Positions 45,490 to 56,977 are shown, counted from the stretch's first letter. The stretch: DNA of 64,000 nucleotides from Epiperipatus broadwayi (GCA_028023455.1 JAQFVV010006452.1:178501-242500), one strand, 5' to 3'. Program-made: numbers and translations. The notes: generated by a model not told the origin, from the letters alone.

Positions 45490-48400
45490 GAGTATTATCA
45501 AAAAGAATATTAAGAATGAATGGGATGTAAGATGTAAACAAAGGGTAGCTGATTTAGATATAAATGTAGATGTGGAGAGGGAATGGGTCTGTAAAACTAA
45601 TGATAAACAAGCTAATTACAAATTTAATAGGAAAGAAATAATCAAACGAATTTATAGTTTAAAGAAATAAAATGTTGAAATTGGATATTTGAATATGCAA
45701 GGTGGTAGGAGACCAGAAAAATGGTTAGAATTAAACAAAGCAGTTAAAAATGAAGGCCTTGAGGTATTAGCAGTAGTGAAAACACATCTAAGAAAAGAAG
45801 AGAAAGTTACACTGGAAGATTTTGTATGACAAGATATAAATAGAAAGAAAAAAAAAGTGGTGGTAGTATAAGATTTATGGCAAAAATATATATAAATATT
45901 GTGCAGTCTCAAAAAAATTTGTGGTTTGAGATATGGCTAAAAAGACACGAATGAATGATGACTATATTGTATATACCACTGGAGATAGTCAAATTATAAT
46001 GGAATAGAACAGTAGTATATATGAATGCCTAATTAAAGATATACAGAGTTTCAAAAAAGGGAAAGTAAATAATGGTTATAGGGGACATGAATGGGCATAT
46101 AGAAGAAATTGCTAATGTGGATAACAAGAATGGACAGCTTTTGAAATTTTTTTGTCAGAGAGTGAATTTGAAGATTGGAAATTTATCAAATATTTACGAG
46201 GGGTAATACACATGGTCTAGAAATAATATAATTCACACAATAGAATGATTAAAGTATGGAAAATTAAAGTGTTTGATAAAAAAGAAAGAGTATGTAATAG
46301 TGATCATGATTTTTTTAATAACAGAAATGGTTAGTAATGTGATAGAAAATAATAATAAAAATAGAAGTCATAGTGAAAGATGTAGATGAAGAATGGATTA
46401 CAATAATAAGTTAGAAGAAATCATGGAATAATTTGTTGGAAGAAATCATGGAAGGACTTGTGTGGTGAGATAGAAAAAGTGGCAAATAGGGTTTTAGGTG
46501 AGATATTCAGAAGAATAAAAGAAATAGAAAAGTGAAAATAAGTAAATGTGTAAAAGAGAAGGGAAACACACAATAAATATAAATGATAATAAAAACAAAG
46601 TGAAAAAGATGTTAATGTTAAATAGGAAAACTTTTTTTTTTTTAAAAAAGTGGCTAAAAAAATAATTATAAAGAGAGAATGAAATTAAATAGTAAATTAT
46701 TGGAAAATATTAATAAAAATGGAAGAGATGGGAATACAAATTTTTTGGAAATATATTAAAGCAAGGAATGTAAAAAAGAGAGAAATAGTATTACTAAATA
46801 ATGAGGAAAAAGAGTGTAGCTCTAGAGAAAAATTAGAGACAATTTTAAACAAATATGTAATGGATATAGAAAAGATGTTAGATGTGAAGGATAGAGTGAT
46901 AATAATCATAAAGGCAGATAGTAATGGAAATATTTATTTTACAGAAAATGAACTGAATGATGCAGGGAAGAAATTGAAAAGTGCAAAAGAAAGATTTAGA
47001 TGGATGGGCAACAATAATGGTGATGAATTTTGGAAATAGGGAAAAATTAAATCTATTATCATGTTTTACTCAGATGGCACAGGAGATAGAATTTCCAGAG
47101 AGCTGAAATAATACAAGAGTAAGGTTATTATTTAAAGTTAAGTGTAAAGATCAAAGAAAGATAAACAATTATAGACTGATAGTAGTAAGTTTTTGCATAT
47201 ATGGTGGCTGGAAGGGTGTTAAAATGGATGGAAAAAAATGATATAATGGAAGAAATGCAAGGAAATTTTAGAATGGATAGGTATATAGCAGATGGTTTAT
47301 TTGTAGTGAAACAATTTTTAAATATAAATAAAAATACAGATAGACAGTTATACATGGTTTTTCTAGATATAGAAAAGACATATGATAGAATAAACAGAAA
47401 TAGATTATGGGTATGTTCAGTAAATTTGGGAATGAATGGAGCTTTAGTGGATTTTATTAAGAGATTGTATGAAAATAATTATTATGTTTATCAATAGAAA
47501 ATATAGAATCAGTTAGAATTAAAAATGGAATGGAAATAAGACAAGAATGTCCTAGGTCACCTATTTTGTTTTTGTTATATTTGAGAGAAATGGAGGTATC
47601 AATAGAAGGTTTAGGAAGATGGGTAGAGATATCATTAATAGATGGCAAGGAAGTGTACATTATCAGGTCTTTTATTTGCTGAAAATATCTTTTGTGCACA
47701 GAAAGTAGGAAAGATATAGAAGTTATATTAAAGGCATACATAAAGATTGGTAAAGTGATGGAGATTAAATTTAGTGAAGAAAAATCAACAGTAATGATGA
47801 TAAATCCTGGGGAAAGAGAAGAAAGAGAATTTTTATTGGGGATATAAAGTTAAATTTGGTGAATAGGTATAACTATTTGGGGATTGTCTTAAATAATCAG
47901 AAAAATTACTTAGATGAATGGGGGGGAAATGATAAATAAATCAAAGAAAAGAAAGAGATTGATAAAAAAATTAACAGTATTTTCATATAATAAATATTAT
48001 GTAGCAAGAATTGTATGGAAGTGGTATTAGCAAGGTTAACTGATGATAATGATGCATTATGTGTTAGTAAATGAGTGTTATATTACTTTAAAAAGTACAA
48101 AGAGAAGTAGTAAGACATGAATTAGATGTAGATATGTGGATGGCAAAGGAGAGAATTCAAGGAGAAATGATATAATCAAATTTTTATATGAGAGATGCAA
48201 AAAGTGAAATAAAAATGTTTAGTAGATTGCAATTTATGGAATAGGAGAATAGCCAAAACAGTATTTAATTGGGTTACAAGTAAAAAACAGCAACAACATG
48301 GATGAGAAAGGTAGTATGTTAAGCAAAAGATTTGTACAGATATTTTATGTCAGTATACTTGTACAAAAGGTGGAATGGTTATGTGTAGGAGAATTGTTGA

Positions 48401-48725
48401 GTGTTATAGTGGTAAAGAATGGGATAGAAGAATAGATGCATTAATAAAAAATAGGGAATTGGAGAGCTGGAGAACTAGTATGGAGATTAAAAAGCATTTA
48501 AATATATATAGAAATGAGCAGAATATTGGGTGTGAGTTAATTTACGATAATAACAAGCAATATAGTTTACTATTTAAGGCTTGAACAGGATTATTAACAA
48601 CAAGGGGATATACACACAAATGAAGAAATGTGAGTGATTTAGTCTGCAAGTTATGTAAGGAAGGCATGGGAAATATTAGCATTGCTAATTGAATGTAAAT
48701 GCTTACAAGCCTTCCAAAATAAAAT
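45490..48725 (+). pseudogene. Non-LTR retrotransposon (APE endonuclease, RT, C-terminal Cys block)
   Basis: A near full-length but broken LINE. APE-type endonuclease: NVEIGYLNMQGGRRPEKWLE (45,672 on), VLAVVKTHLRKEE (45,755), GGSIRFMAK, VIGDMNGHIEE (46,073) and YEGYTWSRNNI with a stop. RT: GRVLKWMEKNDIMEEMQGNF (47,208 on), MVFLDIEKTYDRINRNRLW (47,354-47,410), then RIKNGMEIRQECPRSPILF (47,515) in place of RQGCPLSP. The catalytic YADD is replaced by a decayed stretch near 47,680. C-terminal: RTGLLTTRGYTHKW and CKLCKEGMG (48,580-48,670), the usual zinc-binding end. Stops and frameshifts throughout; dead. Confidence 0.82.
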
Positions 48726-48995
48726 AGCACATTGAGGATTAAAATAATAAAAAAGTAACCTCTATTATATACATAAAGCTGCGACTTTGTTTATTGTTAC
48801 TTAATAACTCAACAAATATTGCCTTAATCTTGATATATCTTCTATGATGCTTTTTTTTCTTGAAAATTACACAGGTTGTAGATGTTTGCATTATAATACT
48901 TAATTGTTTCAAAAATCTTTGGTAATTTACAGTATAAAAATGTGGCAAAATTGTAATCACTTTTGAATGACTTCATAAAAATGTAAAAAGCAAGC
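48726..48995. other. AT-rich sequence, no gene seen
   Basis: Separates the LINE from the PLE at 49 kb; nothing recognisable. Confidence 0.5.
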
Positions 48996-48999
48996 AGCA

Positions 49000-49390
49000 C
49001 TGATTAAAAGATTGCAGACATTGTAAACCAAAGATAAAAGAAATATTGAAGCAACCCCCCAGGTAGTATATAAAATTGTGTGCCCTTAAATGGGGTGTGA
49101 TGCTGTTTATTATGGTGAAACTCATGCCACAATTGGCAATAGATTGGTTCAACACAAATACACATATACAAGAGCAATAACCAAAACAGAAGGCAGTTCT
49201 GTATTTGCTGACCACCAGCAAGAGCTCAACCACAGATTTGAACCCTCCAAGGCTGATTGATATATTATGCACAGAAAGAAATGACATCAAGAGAAAAATC
49301 AAGGAAGCTTCTTTTATCACCAATGATATCAACGCAATAAATAGAAAAGATACTTGTTTTTCCATTTCCAGAAAATGGATAATATAGGAG
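49000..49390 (+). pseudogene. PLE GIY-YIG endonuclease and tail
   Basis: Reads VVYKIVCPLNG, a frameshift, then DAVYYGETHATIGNRLVQHK (GIY-YIG core with the catalytic R and the H/K region), YTYTRAITKTEGSSVFADH, ELNHRFEP, and in the next frame ERNDIKRKIKEASFITNDIN and AINRKDTCFSISRKWII to a stop at 49,387. The second half is an intact 60-residue frame. Same lineage type as 1.3-3.6 kb (CP...GC insert) but diverged. Confidence 0.83.
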
Positions 49391-49435
49391 ATAGTCTTGC
49401 ATACATTTGCATATAATGACATTAATAATCTAAGA

Positions 49436-49484
49436 GATTATGATTATGGAGTAACAAAACTCCGAAAGTGCTTAATATGCAGAA
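49436..49484 (+). ncRNA. Hammerhead-like fold, PLE terminal region
   Basis: ATT, A, TGATTA, T, stem II GGAG/CTCC, GAAA, GTGC, TT, AAT. ATT/AAT opens stem I where the other PLE copies have GCT/AGC. Positions 3 and 8 are A and U. It starts 49 nt after the PLE stop. Confidence 0.55.
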
Positions 49485-49499
49485 ATTATGATATTGAAA

Positions 49500-49868
49500 G
49501 CCTACAGAAATTATTATATAAAAAAGTTTCACCGCAAGGCATCAGCGTGTCATTAAACAGGTACACTGTATGTTGTGGCCTACATACAATAGAAATGAAA
49601 AAAATTATAGTTTTTGTTAAAATGAGGTAAAATTTGATTTCATAAATATATTTAAAATTAATTAAATTTTATTTGTACTATGTATTTAATTTCTCACTTG
49701 CGAAACATCACTTCAGTGTTAAATTATTAGTTTACCTATAACTATATTAAATTTTAGAAAACAGTTTTTTAATTATTTATATTTAACAAAGAATTTTATC
49801 AAAATCTTATATAAATTAATAGCCAAAGATTTCTTTCACAAATACTTTAAAAAAGAAAATGCTGTCAA
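49500..49868. other. PLE terminal region and AT-rich sequence
   Basis: The first part probably belongs to the PLE 3' non-coding end; the rest has no recognisable content. Confidence 0.4.
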
Positions 49869-49969
49869 GCGTTGGAGGACGAGATCTCAGCACGGCTGCC
49901 TTACAAGCAGTTGTCCCGGGTTAGCGGGTTCGCTTCCCGGCCGATGCTATGACACACGAGAAAAAAAAA
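49861..49969 (+). mobile_element. tRNA-headed SINE, long-variable-arm type
   Basis: Head 49,869-49,947: GCGTTGG...CCGATGC acceptor-like stem, CTGC/GCAG with loop CTTACAA, long variable region, B box GGGTTCGCTTCCC, then TATGACACACGA and an A run. Same subfamily as 27.0, 30.6 and 57.0 kb. Confidence 0.82.
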
Positions 49970-52640
49970 TGCTATCAAAATGTGCATGTTTATTATATAT
50001 ATGTAAACACATACTTTTATAAATTTACATAAACAGTTAGGCTCTTTAATTAAGAAAATAATTATATTCAATGTATAATAATTAGATTATTACGTATCAG
50101 TTTATTTATATACCGTATATACTTTTGATTGTGATTTATACTTGAACTTTATGTAAACGTTGCCGGCATTGTGTTAAATTATAGTATTGTACAAAAAGTC
50201 TAATAAGAAGCTTATTACATTTTATCGATATATTTTTTATCAAGAATTTTAATTGAATAGCTAGATAAATTTGTAGAGATAACTATATTCATATCTTCAA
50301 TATCACTGATGACCAACTACCTTAATTGTTAAAAATGGATCAGAAACTTCATCTAATATATATATATATATATAACAAATGCAAATGCAATGGTGGGAAA
50401 GCAATAAATACCAAAATAAAAACAGGTAAAACTGTTCAAATCATTTCAACTCATTGTCCTTCTAACAAAAATTGCATTAGCTTCTTACTTAAAATTAATT
50501 TTATTGTTCTATATCCAATTAAAATAATAATTAATGAATAGTCATAAAAAATATTAATCGTTCTATTAAAAGAGAAGACACATCTTGAAATATTAATTCA
50601 CTTCACCTTGCAATAATAGCTAACCCTTTTTTATTGGACAAAGTATAACAGCCAGTGAAATAAGATGGAGTATGGGATTTATTAAAAATTGAAAATTATG
50701 AATTTGAAGCCTAAGTCATAATCATGGCAAATGTATTTTCTATCTCAGAATCATGAGATACTTCAGTGGATTTATATATGTATATTATATTATTTAACAC
50801 ATTAGTAAATATTCTCCCAAGTTGTAAATTTATTTATCTGACTTGATAAATTAACATCCCAGAAGTCTCTAACTGGATAAATTTCTTCTTAGCCTTTATT
50901 TGAATAATAAAGTAATTTTAAATATATCTATTCATATCTTACATTTTCTCATCAACTGGATTATAAAGCCCTACAGTTTAATTAATGTATCAAATGTGCT
51001 GCCCTCATACTACCGAAATATTATTCAATATTGGATAATCTCCAGTCTACTAAATAACTAATAAAAATTATTAATATATTTTTATTAAGTTGAGGGCAGC
51101 CCATTTGACACCTCAATAAAACTGTTGGAATTTTCTATCCATGTATTTGTAGAACAATGTTAAAGATACATGTAAGAGAATGTGATCTGGGCCAACTGAT
51201 GAGTTCTGATTCAGCATGAAATGTGCATTTAATGGATTATAGATTTTTTAGCACATGTCTTTGTTCATATGTTTATGATTACATTTCATTCACAAGGTAT
51301 TAAAAATAAATAGAAACCAGTTCCTATCTTGCATAAGAATGGTGTAACGAAACTACACTTCATTCTGATTATTCACTATATAATTCCAATATTATCTACA
51401 TCAAAGTCTAACACATCAACAAAACTTATAGTTACCAAAAGGATGACAACTGGCAAATCTTATATATAAATATCAGAAATTAAAATATATAAAAACAATG
51501 TCATTATCCTTTGCCTCCTACCCAAACAAAATCTATAAAATACCACCAAAATATTTAGCCATATTAACCCCATTTAAACTCCAATTTTAACTTTTTTCAT
51601 CAATATTTGCTCATGCATTTATTAATAATTGAAGCAATTTTAAATTAAACTGAATGTAAAATATGCTTGATGTAAAATGTAACTATGGACCATGTATTTA
51701 CATATATAAGCTATCCAAGGATACTTCAATTTTTTGATGAACTCATAGTGGACCCTTTATTCATAAGCATAAGGACTTCTCCATTTCCACTTTTCAATAA
51801 CCTAGATGTAATATATAGGGTATATGAGGACAGACTTTCAGACAATGCACAACTCTCCACTATATCTCATAACACTGTTACACTTGAACACATATATGTC
51901 AAAAAGATAAATAATCACCAATGTATATATTTCATGCTAAACCAGCAATCATCAGTTGGTCTAGATTATCATATCTACACATATATGCAATAAGTGCTCA
52001 GATATATATTAAGATAGCCAATCTTCATACTTTAATGGAGAGGCTCCAATCCACTCCACACTCCAACTCTTCAACTATCCATCCAATTGAAAATCTGATG
52101 ATGAAACGCTCAAAGGCCACCCTGAGGCCAAGATTCTCGTCACGCCCATGTTGACCTAAAGTCAATCTGCTAAAAATATGTGATATATGGTATGAAAATA
52201 TTACATTTGACGATAATAAATTTAAAAAGTTCAAAAACCTACACAAAAAGTTATAAAGAATACAGTAATAACTGTTTTCGACATTATATCTTAGTGACTT
52301 TTCAACTTTCCTTTTAAATTACTGATAAATTTTTGCCTTGAATTGTAAACATATATATAATTAAAACAATCTTTTAAAAAAATACTTTCAAATATCTATT
52401 TCTAAATAATGCCGGGTTTTAATGAAAAACAAAGCAACAACAACAACAAAATACCCTTATTATTTACGCATAAATACGCACACATGTATTTAGCAATTAA
52501 ATACAAATACACTGAACAAGTAGAGAAAGAAAAAGATTATAATTATACAAGAAACAATTAAAACGACAGCATCGTTTGACTTTGAAATTATTTTTCTGCG
52601 ATTTTTTTTTTTTGCGGAATAAAAAATATTTATTCAACCT
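49970..52640. other. AT-rich sequence, no identified gene
   Basis: Contains a short inverted repeat at 50,988-51,112 (GTATCAAATGTGCTGCCCTCA and complement). Open frames of 102 residues (51,685-51,993) and 77 residues (51,921-52,154) have no domain I recognise. CTGATGATGAAACGCTC at about 52,097 has hammerhead-like words but no stem II. Confidence 0.4.
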
Positions 52641-52985
52641 GTTACTGTTTCATAAGACATAAAGAGTTATACATTTTTCCACCAATCCGATTTTCTCCGA
52701 GTTCAAGTCTTATTTTATCACTTGTAACACGTGCATCCCAGGAGCAACTTTGATAAACAGATTCTGCAAATCCATGAATATTTTGAAGTTGTCAGTTGCA
52801 GCATTGAGTAACAATAGCTCTATCAGCCCTGTCATTCCCAGCCGGCCAATAACAACTTTTCCACACTTTCAGTACATGAAATAAAGCGGCTTGTATCCAA
52901 AAGCAGCAGCTGTTAAACCTTTGCCTGTACATCCCAACCTTCACTCCCCTCAGGCTCAGAAGTCACCTAGATTACTCTGTCTGAC
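52640..52985 (-). other. GC-richer island, possible decayed exon or retrocopy
   Basis: Clearly richer in G and C than its surroundings. On the minus strand one frame reads GLTAAAFGYKPLYFMY, a TGA, then KCGKVVIGRLGMTGLIELLL and on through DLQNLFIKVAPGMHV to TAA at 52,710. A second frame reads FWIQAALFHVLKVWKSCYW and on, also with one stop. Both look protein-like, and I recognise neither. It could be a mutated coding exon, a retroposed gene piece or an unknown repeat. Confidence 0.35.
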
Positions 52986-53369
52986 CACAAGTTAATTAGA
53001 ATGTTTGAAAATTAATTACTTCTTACATTACGTATTTTAAACTAGAATATTTATAAATACCAATAAATAACATTTAATATTAGTAATTGTACGTTTTAAA
53101 AAACGAGATCAAAAGTAAAACTAATTACAGAAAGAAGGAAGAGCAGAATTACTTAAAAGTTATTATCAAAAAATTAAACTTAGCAAATTGCATCAGATTA
53201 AATACGAAATTTCAAAGATAATACTTACTTTTAAAAAATACAAATTTTTTAATTAAAAAAAAAACTATATATATATATTATTCAGTCACAGAGACTGGTT
53301 CATCAACTCTGAAAATTTAACGGTCATTTTACTGCTATGTAAAAATCAATAAGAAAAATAATTTAAAGT
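52986..53369. other. AT-rich sequence, no gene seen
   Basis: Nothing recognisable apart from a short TA tract at 53,267. Confidence 0.5.
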
Positions 53370-53775
53370 TGTAATTATAAATTTATTTTAAACGCACATT
53401 ATTATATTAAGTAATATTTGCTAAGGCTGTAACCTCAGGAATATAAGTCTGAAAAATGCGAAGGTTTGGACCTCTACAGGTCTTAACCACAAGCTTACGC
53501 TTTGGAAGAAAAGAGGGGAACACTTCTTTACTTCAACCTACTTTTATATGTCTGAAAAATGCGAAGGTAGGGACCTCTACAGGTCTTAACCACAAGCTTA
53601 CACTTTGGAAGAAAAGAGGGGAACCCTTCTTTACTTCAACCTAGATTGAAGTAAAGAAGGGTTCCCCTCTTGTGGTTAAGACCTGTAGAGGTCCCTACAT
53701 TCGCAATTTTCAGACGTATATTCCTGATGTTACAGCCTTAGTAAATATTACTTAATAAGAAAAATAAGCCTTAGT
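53370..53775. mobile_element. Family E element with internal 105-bp duplication
   Basis: TCTGAAAAATGCGAAGGT occurs at 53,447 and 53,552, giving two tandem copies of the arm (GGACCTCTACAGGTC, AAGCTTAC, AAGAAAAGAGGGGAAC, TTCTTTACTTCAACCTA). They are followed by the reverse complement arm ending in GTTACAGCCTTAGTAA. No coding capacity. Confidence 0.8.
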
Positions 53776-54885
53776 AAATATTACTTAATAAGAAAAATAA
53801 TGCATTATATATTCTTAAAAATATGCTTAAATCCCTTTTCAGAGCAAATTATATAATGCACTATTATTCACTTTGCTTTTTATAATGTTGGAAAATAATA
53901 AAGTACAATATACAATATGTTTGTACTCATTTTTTTTATTCCAGCCTTATTTATCATAATCCTGCTATTAATAATAAAACTAATGTTCTTTACTATTATT
54001 TTAAGACACCTAAATAAATCCATTCAGAAAATGGAGAAACGAGAAAAAATATCAATAAGTAATTGTCAGCATTCTGTCCTGAACATATTATTGTAATGAA
54101 AATAATATATCTATATTTGCAATTTTACATAATTTTAATTGTAGGTTCTGTACAGTTGCATATTTAGGATCCAAAGGTCCAGAGACCAATTCAGAGGTAA
54201 GTAAATTTAAAAAAAAAAACTCAGTTTAAACAAATTAAGGTAATGGTTCTGCTCAATTTGCATCTTGAATACTCAGGTCACCCAATCTTTCAGTACTTAA
54301 TCATACGATTATATATATTTAATGCACTGTGCAGCTTAGCATATTAGTAGAGATTTAAATTTAGCAATAAAGTTTTCAGAATGAGTTTTCATTTTAGTAA
54401 GGTATAAATATTAATTATACATTTATATTTTTAAATCTATTTGTTTCAAAATTTTGAAATGCTGAATAGAATTTTAGCAGTGGCACAGCTATTGAAGTAA
54501 TGGCATTGACTTATTTTAATTTTTTAATGGATAATAAAAAAAGATCCCATTTTATATTTTTGTACAAAGTTTTTTGCTATACCAGAGTGAAGGATGAATA
54601 TAGACTGAAAATCCTAAGTTTGAATCCCTCTATTTACTATAATAAATATTCAGTATACTTAAAGAATAGATTAGTTATACATATATATGTGGCCAAGTTG
54701 CAATCTTTAGTGTGTATAAAAGTATATTAACCAATAATAAAGATGGAATCCCACCTTTAATGTTAAAAGGAGGTTGCCTTGACAACAGTTTGAAATTGTT
54801 ATTCATATTGGGATTGTTTAAGTGTTGACTGGTTTTTAATAATATATATATAATAAATAAAGCAAATCATATATTGCATGGTATT
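53776..54885. other. AT-rich sequence, no gene seen
   Basis: Nothing recognisable; a 76-residue frame at 54,500 has no domain. Confidence 0.45.
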
Positions 54886-54998
54886 GCTTTATAAGCTTGT
54901 ATTTACAAATATGTAATATGGGGAGCATACCAATAGCTTCAACAAGCTCTTATTGATAAGTGCAATAAAATAAAGATATATAAAATCTCTATCTAGAA

Positions 54999-55060
54999 TA
55001 TTCTTATCTCCAGACCAATTGGTTTCCAGCTTTTGGCTCACCTCAGTGAGGAGCTAGAAC
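54999..55060 (-). ncRNA. Hammerhead-like fold, family D minus unit
   Basis: GTTCT, AGC, TCCTCA, CTGAGGTGA, AGC/GCT-type stem II with loop CAAAA, GGAAAC, CAATTGG, TC, TGGAGA, TA, AGAAT. Stem III CCAATTGG is self-complementary. Two extra bases in the core (CTGA-GG-TGA) and one stem I mismatch make activity doubtful. Confidence 0.5.
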
Positions 55061-55502
55061 ATTCAGTCACTAAATCTAAAATATCAACTCAAAATCCAGC
55101 ACTTATGTAATATGTTATTTTTAAGTAGAAAATCTGAGATTTTCAGGCATGCAAATGTCTTAAACTTCAGCTATCTAACTTATTGCACTTATCAATAAGA
55201 GGTTGTTGGAGTTATTGGTATGCTTCCTATATTACATATTTGTAAACACAAGCTTCTAAAAGCAATGTCACATGATATATGATTTGCTTTATTGATTATT
55301 ATAATTTGCCTTTGAGGCTTTGGCAATTCTAAGACTATTAATATATGGTAGATCTGAATTTGGTTCAGTTCCATATACCTATTTAAGTTACATAGCTAAG
55401 TTAAAAACATTTTCATGTCTGAAAATTTCAGATTTTCAACTTAAAAGTTACGTATTAACTAAGTGCTGGGTTTTGAGTTCATATTTTAGATCTAATATCT
55501 GG

Positions 55503-55567
55503 ATATTCTAACTCCTCACTGAGTTGAGCCAAAAGCACAAAACCAATTGGTCTGGGGATAGGAATAT
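55503..55567 (+). ncRNA. Hammerhead-like fold, family D plus unit
   Basis: ATATTC, TAAC, TCCTCA, CTGAGTTGA, AGCC-AAAA-GC, then AAAA for GAAA, CCAATTGG, TC, TGGGGA, TAG, GAATAT. Stem I forms fully with 6 plus 6 bp. The core again carries two extra bases. Confidence 0.5.
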
Positions 55568-55660
55568 TCTAGACAGAGATTTTTAAATATTTTTCTGTTA
55601 CCGCACTTATCAATAAGAGCTTGATGGAGCTATTGCGATGCTTCCTATATTACATATATA

Positions 55661-55933
55661 CTGACCTCATTGAAAAAATTAAAAGACTGAAGTGGAGTTG
55701 GGCTGGACATATCGCTAGAAGAGATGATAATAGATGGACAACTAAAATTTTAAACTGGATTCCAGAAGATTGTAAAAGACCCAGAAAGAGACCACATGTG
55801 AGATGGATGGATGAAATAAGAAAGTGTGTAGGGGTGATGTGGAGAAGAGAAGCTAAAGATTGGAAAAGATAGATTGAACTTGGAGAGACCTTCATCCTGC
55901 AGTGGATTGATAATGGTTGATGATGATGATGAC
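55661..55933 (+). pseudogene. RTE-like LINE C-terminal end, best preserved copy
   Basis: The 83-residue frame 55,621-55,872 covers DLIEKIKRLKWSWAGHIARR, DDNRWTTKILNWIPEDCKRP, RKRPHVRWMDEIRK and MWRREAKDWKR. Its first 13 or so codons belong to the upstream family D element. The W-G-H-I-A-R and R-P-x-x-R-W-x-D-x-I blocks identify the C-terminal part of an RTE-type LINE. After the stop come GACCTTCATCCTGCAGTGG and a TGATGATGATGATGA tail, the family's 3' end. 5' truncated, so no RT or endonuclease. Its 5' end abuts family D exactly, with no gap. Confidence 0.86.
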
Positions 55934-56385
55934 AAACCAGTCAATACCTTATATATATATATATATTATTAAAAATCAGAAAGCATCTTATATATATATT
56001 AAAGTGCTAATAGACATATGATTTATTGCTCAAAGGACCAAAAGTGACAGGGCTGAGCCATAATGAATGGGTCTTAAATTTTAGGGGCTCTAACTCTATC
56101 AGTGCAACAAGTCACATAATGATTACTTTTCTGGATCAAAGATGTTTCAGATAAAAGTTAAAATTCAGCTGAAAAGATAGATCCAGTAGTATGTTAATGT
56201 TAACAGCAAGCAACTATATAACTTAGTAAAAAAAATGTCAAAACTTAAAAACCAACATAATTATTTCTCTGTAATTTCTGATGGAAACCAGTCTTCTGGT
56301 TGAAATAATAAAGTGGATATGTAGAGAAGTAATTGTGTATATGTATGCGAGGACATCAGTTTCATTTTAAAAAATTTTCAAAATA
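55934..56385. other. AT-rich sequence, no gene seen
   Basis: Nothing recognisable. Confidence 0.5.
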
Positions 56386-56915
56386 TGTTTACTGAGGCTA
56401 TAACCTTGATAATATGCATATAAAATGCGATAGTAGGGACCTCTACAGGTGCTTAACCACAAGCTTATGCTATGGAAGAAAAGAGGGGAACCCTTCTTTA
56501 CTTCAACCTACTTTCTATTTAAATAGGTGAAGCTGATCTAATGTGCGTTTAATAAATTTATAATTACAACTTTAAATTACTGTATTAGATTTCTAAATAT
56601 AAAATCTTTCCATTGACTCATTGTAAATCGAAAGATTTCACGAGTATTAATGTGTAATAAGAAATGTGGACTTAATCAGTGAAGTATTGAATAGCTTCAT
56701 GCTCGCAGATCTAACCACTTCAGCTTCACCTATTTAAATAGAAAGTAGGTTGAAGTAAAGAAGGGTTCCCCTCTTTTCTTCCATAGCGTAAGCTTGTGGT
56801 TAAAACACCTGTAGAGGTCCCTACTATCACATTTTATACGCATATTATCGACGTTATAGCTTCAGTAAATATTACATAATCAATATGCGTTTAATAAATT
56901 TATAATTACAAAATA
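56386..56915. mobile_element. Family E foldback element, fullest copy
   Basis: Arms 56,390-56,545 and 56,715-56,885 are near-perfect reverse complements (GATAGTAGGGACCTCTACAG; AAGAAAAGAGGGGAACCCTT; CTATTTAAATAGGTGAAGC). The middle has ATCTTTC...GAAAGAT and TGAAG...CTTCA hairpins. The right end continues to TAATAAATTTATAATTACAA, a phrase also found inside the middle (56,551-56,572), so an extra terminal piece may be present. Confidence 0.82.
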
Positions 56916-56977
56916 TGTTTGTAACTTCCACAGAAATAATTATATAGCAATGTTATAGGATTAATGTCTGCAACTAT

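Larger units (their letters stand above)
54886..55660. mobile_element. Family D retrozyme-like element, inverted and tandem
   Basis: A minus unit (54,886-about 55,184) is joined head to head to a plus unit (55,185-55,602). The motif GCACTTATCAATAAGAG recurs at 55,603, giving a 418-bp period and the start of a further unit that stops at 55,660, where an RTE-like LINE end begins. The plus unit has the shared palindrome CTGAATTTGGTTCAG (55,354-55,368) and CCATATACCTATTTAAG. Both units hold a hammerhead-like fold. No coding capacity. Confidence 0.75.

Noticed and set aside
51685-51993. 102-residue open frame
   Set aside because: No recognised motif, base composition equal to the surroundings, no repeated copy. 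Chance in low-GC sequence cannot be excluded, so no gene was called.
52085-52115. Hammerhead at CTGATGATGAAACGCTC
   Set aside because: GAAA follows almost direct on CTGATGA, leaving no stem II.
56630-56700. Hammerhead in the middle of family E (ATTGACT...GAAAG)
   Set aside because: A9 is missing, stem II is only three A-U pairs and stem I does not form next to the core.
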